Below, one piece after another: positions 28,456-34,616 of a stretch of DNA of 34,616 nucleotides. The notes beneath the pieces were generated by a model that did not search any database, was not told the DNA's origin, and saw nothing but the letters and a program-made list of their open reading frames with translations. Source of the stretch: Pseudomonadota bacterium (lineage in GTDB: Bacteria > Pseudomonadota > Alphaproteobacteria > Rhizobiales > Xanthobacteraceae); NCBI GenBank assembly GCA_021811945.1, contig JAKAPE010000012.1:1-34616 (forward strand). The letters are read 5' to 3'. A program made the position numbers and the translations under genes. Each line of letters starts with the position of its first letter. Within the stretch, counting starts at the first letter, position 1.

Positions 28456-29844
28456 ATGCACGACATCCGCTTCATCCGCGACAATCCCGAGGCTCTCGAC
28501 CGCGCGCTCAGGCGCCGCGGCCTCTCCGGCGAGGCACAGCGCCTGATCGCGCTTGACGAGAAGCGACGGGCGAAAATCCTTGAGCTGGAAACCGCGCAGG
28601 CGCGCCGCAACGCCGCCTCGCGCGAGATCGGCGAAGCCATGAAAAAGAAGGATGAGGAGAAAGCCAAGGGCCTGTTGATCGAGGTGGCCGCGCTCAAGGA
28701 ATCGATCCCCGCCTTGGAAGCCGAGGAAAAGAAGGCCTCCAAGGAGCTTGACGACGCGTTGGCGGAAATTCCCAACCTGCCGCTTGACGACGTGCCGGAC
28801 GGCAAGGATGCAAGCGACAATGTCGAGCGTCATCGTTTCGGAGCCAAACGCGCGTATGTCTTCACGCCGAAGCAGCATTTCGATCTCGGCGAAGCGCTCG
28901 GGCAGATGGATTTTGAGACTGCGGCCAAGCTTTCAGGAGCGCGCTTTGTCGTATTGCAGAAGGGCCTTGCGCGGCTCGAACGTGCGCTCGGGCAATTCTT
29001 TCTTGATGTCCATACGACCGATCACGGTTACACCGAAGTCGCGCCGCCGCTTTTGGTGCGCGATGACGTGATGTTCGGTACGGCGCAGTTGCCGAAGTTT
29101 AGAGAAGATCAGTTCATCGCAACGAATGATATTTTCTTTAGGGAGTCCTTTAATCAGGCGATTAATGAGCATGATTGCGGTACGCTTCCGGAAGGCGTCG
29201 ATGTAGCCCGTCGAATAGGCCAACTTACCGCGGCAAGAAATCTATGGCTTATCCCCACCGCCGAAGTATCGCTGACCAATCTCGTGCGCGAATCCATCCT
29301 TGGCGAAGCGCAACTGCCGATACGGGTTACCGCCGGCACGCCGTGCTTCCGCGCCGAGGCGGGCGCGGCGGGAAAAGATACGCGCGGCATGATCCGCCAG
29401 CACCAGTTCAACAAGGTCGAGCTTGTCTCCGTCACCACGCCGGAGCAGTCGAAGGACGAGCACGAGCGCATGCTCTCGTGCGCCGAGGAAGTTTTGCGCC
29501 GGCTCGATCTGCATTACCGCGTGGTCACGCTGTGCACCGGCGACATGGGGTTCGCGGCACAAAAGACCTACGACATCGAAGTCTGGCTGTCGGGGCAGGG
29601 CGCCTATCGCGAGATTTCCTCCTGCTCGAACTGCGGCGAGTTCCAGGCGCGGCGCATGAATGCGCGCTACCGCAGCAAGGAAGGCCGCCAGCTCCGCCAC
29701 GTCCACACGCTCAACGGTTCCGGCGTCGCCGTCGGCCGCGCGCTCATTGCGGTGATGGAAACCTATCAGCAGGAGGATGGCGCGATCGCCGTGCCGGAGG
29801 TACTTGCGCCTTATATGGGTGGCATGAAGAAGATCGAGAGATGA
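28456..29844 (+). CDS. serS: Serine--tRNA ligase
   Basis: 462-residue class II synthetase charging tRNA-Ser (and tRNA-Sec where present). The N-terminal antiparallel coiled coil (about 25-110) binds the tRNA long arm. The catalytic core has motif 1 near [10 protein letters not shown], the serine-binding [11 protein letters not shown] (265-275), motif 2 [21 protein letters not shown], and motif 3 near [20 protein letters not shown]. Between LPKF (212-215) and W264 there are 48 residues where E. coli SerRS has about 18, and this DNA is AT-rich (about 40% GC in 29101-29180). The frame stays open, so the enzyme is probably functional with an inserted loop. Confidence 0.95.
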   Translation: MHDIRFIRDNPEALDRALRRRGLSGEAQRLIALDEKRRAKILELETAQARRNAASREIGEAMKKKDEEKAKGLLIEVAALKESIPALEAEEKKASKELDDALAEIPNLPLDDVPDGKDASDNVERHRFGAKRAYVFTPKQHFDLGEALGQMDFETAAKLSGARFVVLQKGLARLERALGQFFLDVHTTDHGYTEVAPPLLVRDDVMFGTAQLPKFREDQFIATNDIFFRESFNQAINEHDCGTLPEGVDVARRIGQLTAARNLWLIPTAEVSLTNLVRESILGEAQLPIRVTAGTPCFRAEAGAAGKDTRGMIRQHQFNKVELVSVTTPEQSKDEHERMLSCAEEVLRRLDLHYRVVTLCTGDMGFAAQKTYDIEVWLSGQGAYREISSCSNCGEFQARRMNARYRSKEGRQLRHVHTLNGSGVAVGRALIAVMETYQQEDGAIAVPEVLAPYMGGMKKIER

Positions 29845-29878
29845 TGAGAGCCGCTATCCTGTCGCTTGCGCAATCATA

Positions 29879-29907
29879 CTTTCTCCCCCGCAAAGCGGGG
29901 GAGAAAG
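29879..29907 (+). promoter_or_regulatory. Perfect 13-bp hairpin in the serS-surE gap, covering the surE leader
   Basis: CTTTCTCCCCCGC and GCGGGGGAGAAAG pair perfectly around an AAA loop. The 3' arm includes GGGGGAG and ends 11 bases before the surE ATG, so when folded in mRNA it would hide the purine-rich stretch most likely to act as the ribosome-binding site. There is no T-run, so simple termination is less likely. Similar C-run/G-run hairpins are widespread between genes in Hyphomicrobiales. Confidence 0.6.
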
Positions 29908-29918
29908 AAAGTTAAGCC

Positions 29919-30683
29919 ATGCGCATCCTGGTCACCAACGACGACGGCATCCATGCCGAGGGGCTCGACGTGTGCGAGAAGATCGCCGGCGAGCTGTCCG
30001 ACGACGTGTGGGTGGTCGCGCCGGAATACGACCAGTCGGGGGCCGCGCATTCGCTGTCGCTCAACGATCCGCTGCGGCTGCGGCAGTTGAGCGAGCGGCG
30101 TTTTGCCGTGCGCGGCACGCCGGCCGATTGCATCATCATGGGCGCGCGGCATCTGCTCGACGGCAAGGGTCCAGATCTCGTGCTCTCCGGCGTCAACCGC
30201 GGCCGCAATGCCGGCGAGGACGTGATCTATTCCGGCACGGTGGCGGGCGCCGTCGAGGGCACCATCATCGGCGTGCCTTCCTTCGCGCTGTCGCAAACCT
30301 ACCGCGCGCGCAGCGGCAATCCGCCGCCCTGGGAGACCGCCTTGCGCTTCGGTCCCGGCATCATCCGCCGCGTGCTCGACGCAGGAATCCCGCGCGATGT
30401 GCTGATCAACATCAATTTCCCCGATTGCGCGCCGGAAGAAGTCGACCGCATCGCGGTCGCCGCGCTCGGGCGGCGCCACCAGGAGCGGCTGTACATCGAC
30501 CAGCGCCAGGACGGCCGCGGCAATCCCTATTACTGGATTGCTTACCAGCGCCACGCATTTCAAAAAGCGCCGGAAGGCACCGATCTCGCCGCGCTCGAGG
30601 CGCGCTGCATTGCCGTCACGCCGCTCAAGCTGGACATGACCGACGAGCCTTATCTCAACAAGCTCGCCACAATGTTCGAATAA
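29919..30683 (+). CDS. surE: 5'/3'-nucleotidase SurE
   Basis: 254-residue metal-dependent nucleotidase/exopolyphosphatase family member active on nucleoside monophosphates and linked to stationary-phase survival. Metal ligands fit the family: D8 and D9 in LVTNDDG, S40 in DQSGAAHS, and N93 in [22 protein letters not shown]-like [13 protein letters not shown] follows (about 102-114). It is paired with pcm downstream, as in many proteobacteria, but a reverse response-regulator gene separates them here. Confidence 0.96.
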   Translation: MRILVTNDDGIHAEGLDVCEKIAGELSDDVWVVAPEYDQSGAAHSLSLNDPLRLRQLSERRFAVRGTPADCIIMGARHLLDGKGPDLVLSGVNRGRNAGEDVIYSGTVAGAVEGTIIGVPSFALSQTYRARSGNPPPWETALRFGPGIIRRVLDAGIPRDVLININFPDCAPEEVDRIAVAALGRRHQERLYIDQRQDGRGNPYYWIAYQRHAFQKAPEGTDLAALEARCIAVTPLKLDMTDEPYLNKLATMFE

Positions 30684-30780
30684 GATCGGCAGGCGGAAGC
30701 GAGCCACGCCGTCATCGGGATAAGCCAAGAGTCCGGCCCGAAGTGGCCGGTCAACACGAAGCAAGCTACAGCCATGACCA

Positions 30781-30817
30781 CTCAATCCGATTGCTTCGCC
30801 GCGCGCGCAATGACGGG
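30781..30817. repeat. Fragment of dispersed GTCATTGCG...GAAGCAATC repeat
   Basis: Read on the reverse strand, the bases give CCCGTCATTGCGCGCGCGGCGAAGCAATCGGATTGAG (split here: CCCGTCATTGCGCGC, then GCGGCGAAGCAATCGG). This closely follows the dispersed proteobacterial repeat of the form GTCATTGCGAGC-N-GCGAAGCAATCC. It overlaps the last codons and stop of the response-regulator gene. Confidence 0.6.
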
Positions 30818-31210
30818 ACGAATTTGACCGGAATTCGTCGAGGGCATCGCGGCGGCCATCGCCTGCGCCAGCGCGTCGAGCTGGAAGGGTTTCTGCAACG
30901 TCGGCATCTTCCGATAAGGCTCCGGAACACCGCGGGTGCCGTAGCCGGTCGCGAACACGAACGGCACTCCCCGCGCCATCAGAATCTCGACCACCGGCGA
31001 AATCGGCTGACCGCTGAGGTTGACGTCGAGGATGGCGATATCGAACTCGCCCTTCTTTGCCAGCGTCAGAGCCTCGTCGAGGCGGCCGACCGCCGCGGCG
31101 ATCGTGCAGCCGAGGTCGGCCAGCATATCCTGCAGCAGCAGGCGGATCATCAATTCATCTTCGACGACGAAGACCCGCTTGCCTAAGGGCGGCTTGTGCT
31201 CAGACCTCAT
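30782..31210 (-). CDS. Single-domain response regulator (receiver domain)
   Basis: 142-residue stand-alone CheY-like receiver with no output domain. Phosphorylation-site residues are intact: acidic pair E17-D18 in VVEDELM, phospho-acceptor D62 in ILDVNLSG, T88 in FATGYG, and K107-P108 in LQKPF. The LDVNLSG/ATGYG style is common among alphaproteobacterial receivers encoded near HWE/HisKA2 kinases, but no kinase is in the window, so its partner is elsewhere. The last ~11 residues (PVIARAAKQSD) are encoded by dispersed-repeat sequence and are probably not part of the fold. It lies antisense between surE and pcm. Confidence 0.93.
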   Translation of the reverse strand: MRSEHKPPLGKRVFVVEDELMIRLLLQDMLADLGCTIAAAVGRLDEALTLAKKGEFDIAILDVNLSGQPISPVVEILMARGVPFVFATGYGTRGVPEPYRKMPTLQKPFQLDALAQAMAAAMPSTNSGQIRPVIARAAKQSD

Positions 31211-31335
31211 CCGAGACCCCGTGCCTGCCGCGTCCCGCTCCCTCGGGCGCGAGGAAGTTTTAACACGGGAGCTTCCGCGATTTGCCCGTCACGGTAACTG
31301 ACGTCGCAGCCGCGCGGTTGACGCATCCTGTACGC

Positions 31336-31378
31336 AAAATCCCCTGTGCAACGGAAAATCCCCTGTGCAACGGAAAAT
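31336..31378. repeat. 19-bp tandem repeat upstream of pcm
   Basis: AAAATCCCCTGTGCAACGG is present twice head to tail (31336-31354 and 31355-31373), followed by a third AAAAT. It lies in the 225-base gap between the divergent response-regulator and pcm starts, 58 bases before the pcm ATG, so it falls where promoter or operator sequences for either gene would be. A TTGACG occurs just upstream at 31318. Confidence 0.9.
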
Positions 31379-31435
31379 TAACGCCGCAGGCGCGCCATCG
31401 GTTCCTTATCAGCCCGCAAAGCTGGCGCCGGCATC

Positions 31436-32173
31436 ATGGCAGAAAGCGACACAAAAGCTCTTGGTCGTGTGAAAACGTACACAAGCGGGCTAATAACAAG
31501 TCCGTGGCAAGGTCCTGTGGCCGAGATTCCGGCCGCCGACATTGAACGCATGGAATTTCAGCTCGCCTTGCGCCGACGCGGCATCAGCGACCAGGCGGTG
31601 CTGCGCGCCATGGATGCGGTGCCGCGCGAGCATTTCGTCGCCCCCGAATACCTCGACTGCGCCTACGCCGACCAGGCGCTGCCGATCGCCTGCGGGCAGA
31701 CGATCAGCCAGCCCTATGTCGTCGCCTATATGGCCGAGCGGCTCGAAGTCGAGCCGCACCACCGCGTGCTTGAAGTGGGAACGGGCTCCGGCTACCAGGC
31801 CGCCATCCTGTCGAGGCTGGCGCGCGAGGTTTTGAGCATCGAGCGCTACCGCACGCTCGCGGATGCCGCTCGCCGACGGCTCGAGACACTGGGATATGCC
31901 AACGTTGCCATCGTGCTCGGCGATGGCTTGGCGGGCGCGCCGCGCGACGCCCCCTTTGACCGCATTATCGTCACCGCTGCCGCCTCCGACGTCCCAACTG
32001 TGCTCGTCGATCAGCTTGGCGCCTCCGGCAAGATGCTGCTGCCGGTCGGACCGGCCAATGGCGCGCAGCACATCGTCAAATTTTCCAGGGCTACGGATGG
32101 CACCGTGGCGCGGGAGAACTTGATCGCCGTCAGATTCGTGCCTTTGTCGCGCGGTCGAGCCCGGGAACTGTAG
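31436..32173 (+). CDS. pcm: Protein-L-isoaspartate O-methyltransferase
   Basis: SAM-dependent methyltransferase that repairs isoaspartyl residues in aged proteins. The motif [18 protein letters not shown] (about 81-98) and the SAM-binding loop [15 protein letters not shown] (about 109-123) are diagnostic, with [14 protein letters not shown] (about 178-191) and a closing [10 protein letters not shown]. From ATG 31436 the protein is 245 residues, about 35-40 longer than typical at the N-terminus. The extra segment ([18 protein letters not shown]...) is AT-richer than the rest, and ATG 31551 would give a standard ~207-residue form. I could not decide between the two, so the long form is given. 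It is in the surE-pcm-nlpD arrangement. Confidence 0.92.
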   Translation: MAESDTKALGRVKTYTSGLITSPWQGPVAEIPAADIERMEFQLALRRRGISDQAVLRAMDAVPREHFVAPEYLDCAYADQALPIACGQTISQPYVVAYMAERLEVEPHHRVLEVGTGSGYQAAILSRLAREVLSIERYRTLADAARRRLETLGYANVAIVLGDGLAGAPRDAPFDRIIVTAAASDVPTVLVDQLGASGKMLLPVGPANGAQHIVKFSRATDGTVARENLIAVRFVPLSRGRAREL

Positions 32174-32283
32174 CCATTTTGCCACAGTAAAGCATTATTG
32201 GAATTGTTATCTTGCGCTTAAAGGCCTGTTTACCGCGACATTGTTTATTCGCACGCAGTCATTGTTGCGTGCGAGTTCATGCC

Positions 32284-33609
32284 ATGTACGCATCGCGTTG
32301 TTCGGCTATCCGGCCGCAAGCCATTGTCCGGCTGGTTGCCATTGCACTGGTCGGACTGTTTGCCGCAAGCTGCAGTGACTCCAGTCGTTTCTCCTCCGCG
32401 CGGTTTGGCTCAGACAATAGTACGAGTACGGGCGACGTGACGGGCTCGATCGCGCGCCGTGCCTCGACCAGCCGCGTTGAAAGCCGACCGCTGCCACGCC
32501 TCGCGGGCAATTCAGGCCAAGGAATTTCGGGTACCCAAGGAATTTCGGGTGGAGGCCGCGGCATGGGTTCCTATGCGCCAGACCACACCGATATTACCGG
32601 TTCGCTGCGCCCGCCGCCGCCGGCCTGGACCTGGCAGGGCGGCACGCCGATCGTGGTAAGACCCGGCGAGACGCTGGAAACGATCTCGCGCCGATACGGC
32701 GTACCCGTGGCCGCCATCGTGCAGGTTAACCGCATTACCAACCGCACGACGCTCCACCCAGGCGAACATCTGGTGATCCCCCGTCGCCGCGACCACGCCG
32801 TCGCCACGTCGGCTCCACCCACGCCTATCGCCGGTAGCGAACGGGCGACTCCGCGGCCGGCGCGGGTTGCCCCGCCGCGCCGGGCATCGGCGCTGCGCGG
32901 GGGCGAGCATGTCGTGACGCCCGGCGAGACGCTTCACAGCATCGCCCGCCTTTACGGCGAGCCGGTCATGGTAATCGCCAGGGCGAACCATATTCGACCG
33001 GACACCATGGTTCGGATCGGAGAGCGGCTGGTCATTCCCGATGCGCGCGAGGCCGACCTGCGCGAACGGTCACGGCCGGCATCGGCGGTTCCGCGCGCCG
33101 AAGCTCCCGCCGTCGTGGCGGCCGGAGATCCTGCTGTAGCGGATTCGCCGCACAGTGCTCGCCTTGCCGAAACCGCAGAGCAGGCCGATCGGAAAAACGC
33201 GGTCAAGGCTGAAGGGAGCACCGCGGCGATGCCGTCCTTCGGCTGGCCGGTGCACGGCCGCATCATCGCCGCCTTCGGCCCGAAGCCAAATGGCTTGCAG
33301 AACGACGGCATCAATCTCGCCGTGCCCGAGGGTACCGCGATCAGGGCCGCCGAGGACGGCGTCGTTGCCTATGCCGGCAACGAGCTCAAGGGCTATGGCA
33401 ATCTTGTGCTCCTGCGCCATGCCGACGGCTTTGTGACGGCGTACGCGAATGCGAGCAAAATCCTCGTCAACCGTGGCGAACGCGTCAAACGCGGGCAGAT
33501 CATTGCGCGCTCCGGCGAAACCGGCAACGTTGCCTCGCCGCAACTGCACTTCGAGATCCGCAAGGGCACCACGCCGCTCGATCCGATGCGATACCTCAAG
33601 GGAGCGTAA
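32284..33609 (+). CDS. nlpD: NlpD-like lipoprotein with two LysM domains and a degenerate LytM/M23 domain
   Basis: 441-residue predicted outer-membrane lipoprotein. The signal peptide ends in a lipobox with Cys30 (FAASC, then Ser31). A Ser/Arg/Gly-rich linker contains a small in-frame repeat (QGISG twice, about 79-90). LysM domains at about 122-167 and 207-253 should bind peptidoglycan. The M23 domain (319-441) has lost most zinc ligands: N340 and N344 replace the H-x3-D pair, N389 replaces the central His, and Q420 precedes the only retained H422. That pattern matches NlpD/EnvC-type activators of amidases rather than an active peptidase. ATG 32284 places the lipobox correctly. The gene symbol is by architecture and position. 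Confidence 0.88.
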   Translation: MYASRCSAIRPQAIVRLVAIALVGLFAASCSDSSRFSSARFGSDNSTSTGDVTGSIARRASTSRVESRPLPRLAGNSGQGISGTQGISGGGRGMGSYAPDHTDITGSLRPPPPAWTWQGGTPIVVRPGETLETISRRYGVPVAAIVQVNRITNRTTLHPGEHLVIPRRRDHAVATSAPPTPIAGSERATPRPARVAPPRRASALRGGEHVVTPGETLHSIARLYGEPVMVIARANHIRPDTMVRIGERLVIPDAREADLRERSRPASAVPRAEAPAVVAAGDPAVADSPHSARLAETAEQADRKNAVKAEGSTAAMPSFGWPVHGRIIAAFGPKPNGLQNDGINLAVPEGTAIRAAEDGVVAYAGNELKGYGNLVLLRHADGFVTAYANASKILVNRGERVKRGQIIARSGETGNVASPQLHFEIRKGTTPLDPMRYLKGA

Positions 33610-33610
33610 T

Positions 33611-33638
33611 CGGAAGTCAGAAGTCGGAAGTCAGAAGT
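33611..33638. repeat. 14-bp tandem duplication inside a larger inverted repeat
   Basis: CGGAAGTCAGAAGT occurs twice in a row. It is followed by a partial third unit, and then by CGACTTCCGACTTCCG on the other arm (about 33653-33668), giving an inverted repeat around ATCGAT. The structure sits between the tails of the NlpD-like gene and the DUF815 gene and runs into the latter's last codons. It could serve as a bidirectional terminator, although there is no T-run. Confidence 0.75.
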
Positions 33639-34599
33639 CAGAAATCGATTTCCGACTTCCGACTTCCGAATCCATCCTCACGCCGAGCCGGCCCGCAAGG
33701 TCCTGCACGTATTGCCAGGCGACGCGGCCGGAGCGGGCACCGCGGGTCGTCGCCCATTCGAGCGCTTCGCGGCGAAGCTCCTCGCCCCCCATCGGGATGC
33801 GGTAATGGGTGACATAGCCCGTGACCATCGCCAGGTATTCATCCTGGCTGCAGCGGTGGAAGCCGAGCCACAATCCGAAACGGTCCGACAACGAGATCTT
33901 CTCCTCCACGGCTTCGCCGGGATTGATCGCGGTCGAGCGCTCGTTCTCGACCATGTCGCGCGCCATCAGATGGCGGCGGTTCGAGGTGGCATAGAACACG
34001 ACGTTTTCAGGCCGTCCCTCGATACCCCCTTCGAGCATGGTCTTGAGCGATTTGTACGAGGTATCCTCGGCATCAAAGGAAAGGTCGTCGCAGAAGACGA
34101 TGAAGCGTTGCGGCGCCTGGCGCAGAAGCCCCATCAGTTCCGGCAGCGACTCGATGTCCTCGCGGTGGATCTCGATGAGCTTGAGCCCGGCTTGCGGATG
34201 CGCCGCGCCGACCGCGGCATGGGCGGCCTTGACCAGCGAGGATTTGCCCATGCCGCGCGCACCCCACAACAGAGCGTTGTTTGCAGGCAGGCCGCGGGCA
34301 AAGCGCTCGGTATTCTCCACCAGCAGGTCGCGCACGCGGTCGATGCCCTTGAGCAGCGACATCTCGACACGGTTGATGCGGCGCACGGCGGCGAGTATGC
34401 GCCCTTCAGGATGCCAGACGAAGGCTTCAGCAGCGGCAAGATCGGGGGCCGGCACCGGTGACGGCGCCAGCCGATCGAGTGCGGCTGCGATGCGGTTAAG
34501 GGCGTCTTCGGCCGCTTCTTGATGGGGAACACGACCCTCGGCTGCGGCGACGGTCGCGTGGGGGAGCGTGCCTGTGAGGTTCGAGCGAGAGCGCGGCAT
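33631..34599 (-). CDS. DUF815 family AAA-type ATPase
   Basis: 322-residue P-loop ATPase of the DUF815 family, conserved in proteobacteria with no well-defined function. Walker A is GARGMGKSS (about 113-121), Walker B is FIVFCDDLSF (about 165-174), a sensor-like YATSNRRHL follows (about 202-210), and EKISLSDRFGLWLGF (about 232-246) is a family hallmark. An N-terminal helical region (about 30-110) precedes the ATPase core. ATG 34599 follows GGGGAG. The final residues (SEVGSRKSISDF) are encoded by the adjacent repeat and are probably an accidental extension. The upstream end of the window cuts off any further context. Confidence 0.93.
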   Translation of the reverse strand: MPRSRSNLTGTLPHATVAAAEGRVPHQEAAEDALNRIAAALDRLAPSPVPAPDLAAAEAFVWHPEGRILAAVRRINRVEMSLLKGIDRVRDLLVENTERFARGLPANNALLWGARGMGKSSLVKAAHAAVGAAHPQAGLKLIEIHREDIESLPELMGLLRQAPQRFIVFCDDLSFDAEDTSYKSLKTMLEGGIEGRPENVVFYATSNRRHLMARDMVENERSTAINPGEAVEEKISLSDRFGLWLGFHRCSQDEYLAMVTGYVTHYRIPMGGEELRREALEWATTRGARSGRVAWQYVQDLAGRLGVRMDSEVGSRKSISDF

Positions 34600-34616
34600 G
34601 GTCCGTCTCCCCTTAG

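Noticed and set aside
29972-31186. 404-residue forward open frame overlapping surE and the response regulator
   Set aside because: It is out of frame with surE and antisense to the receiver, and its translation is Arg-rich with no domain.

Overview
The window is a chromosomal segment of a high-GC alphaproteobacterium, most likely from the Hyphomicrobiales (Bradyrhizobium/Rhodopseudomonas/Xanthobacteraceae neighbourhood). This is inferred from the gene orders bc1-chaperone/DUF177-plsX-fabH-ihfA-merR and dgt-argS-SPOR-nagZ-scpA-scpB-tatABC-serS-surE-pcm-nlpD, from the type 2 (CtaA/COX15) heme A synthase, and from dispersed palindromic repeats of a kind common in that group. No rRNA gene, prophage, CRISPR array or intact insertion sequence was seen. 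One tRNA (Pro, GGG) is present.

Layout. 1-4071 is a forward block for phospholipid and fatty-acid initiation (plsX, fabH) with regulators ihfA and a MerR protein. 4068-5249 is a reverse nnrS gene, followed by tRNA-Pro (reverse) and a small forward diacylglycerol kinase. 6147-8198 is a reverse, relatively AT-rich membrane sulfatase of the LtaS/phosphoglycerol-transferase type. 8199-9289 holds no intact gene but carries two broken ones: the C-terminal half of a CelD-like acetyltransferase and the start of a glycosyltransferase. 9290-17065 is a compact exopolysaccharide locus: a reverse operon (GT4 glycosyltransferase, polyprenyl-phosphate sugar-phosphate transferase, Wzy/WaaL-like protein) divergent from a forward pair (Wzc-like chain-length protein with a degraded kinase domain, polysaccharide deacetylase). 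17119-18617 has DUF2842 and heme A synthase.

18812-28035 is a forward housekeeping run: dNTP triphosphohydrolase, arginyl-tRNA synthetase, SPOR-domain cell-division protein, NagZ, condensin partners ScpA/ScpB and the Tat translocase TatABC. Several stop/start overlaps suggest translational coupling. 28036-28455 is a repeat-filled gap. 28456-33609 is serS-surE-(reverse response regulator)-pcm-nlpD-like, and 33631-34599 is a reverse DUF815 AAA-type ATPase.

I did not find a clearly new multi-gene system. The most interesting signals are decay and remodelling: the scrapped EPS genes, the dead-looking tyrosine-kinase domain, an AT-rich insertion inside serS, a ~285-bp composite inverted-repeat element ending 9 bp before serS, a long hairpin covering the surE leader, two genes whose C-terminal codons come from dispersed repeat sequence, and an unusual number of 10-20 bp two- or three-copy tandem duplications.
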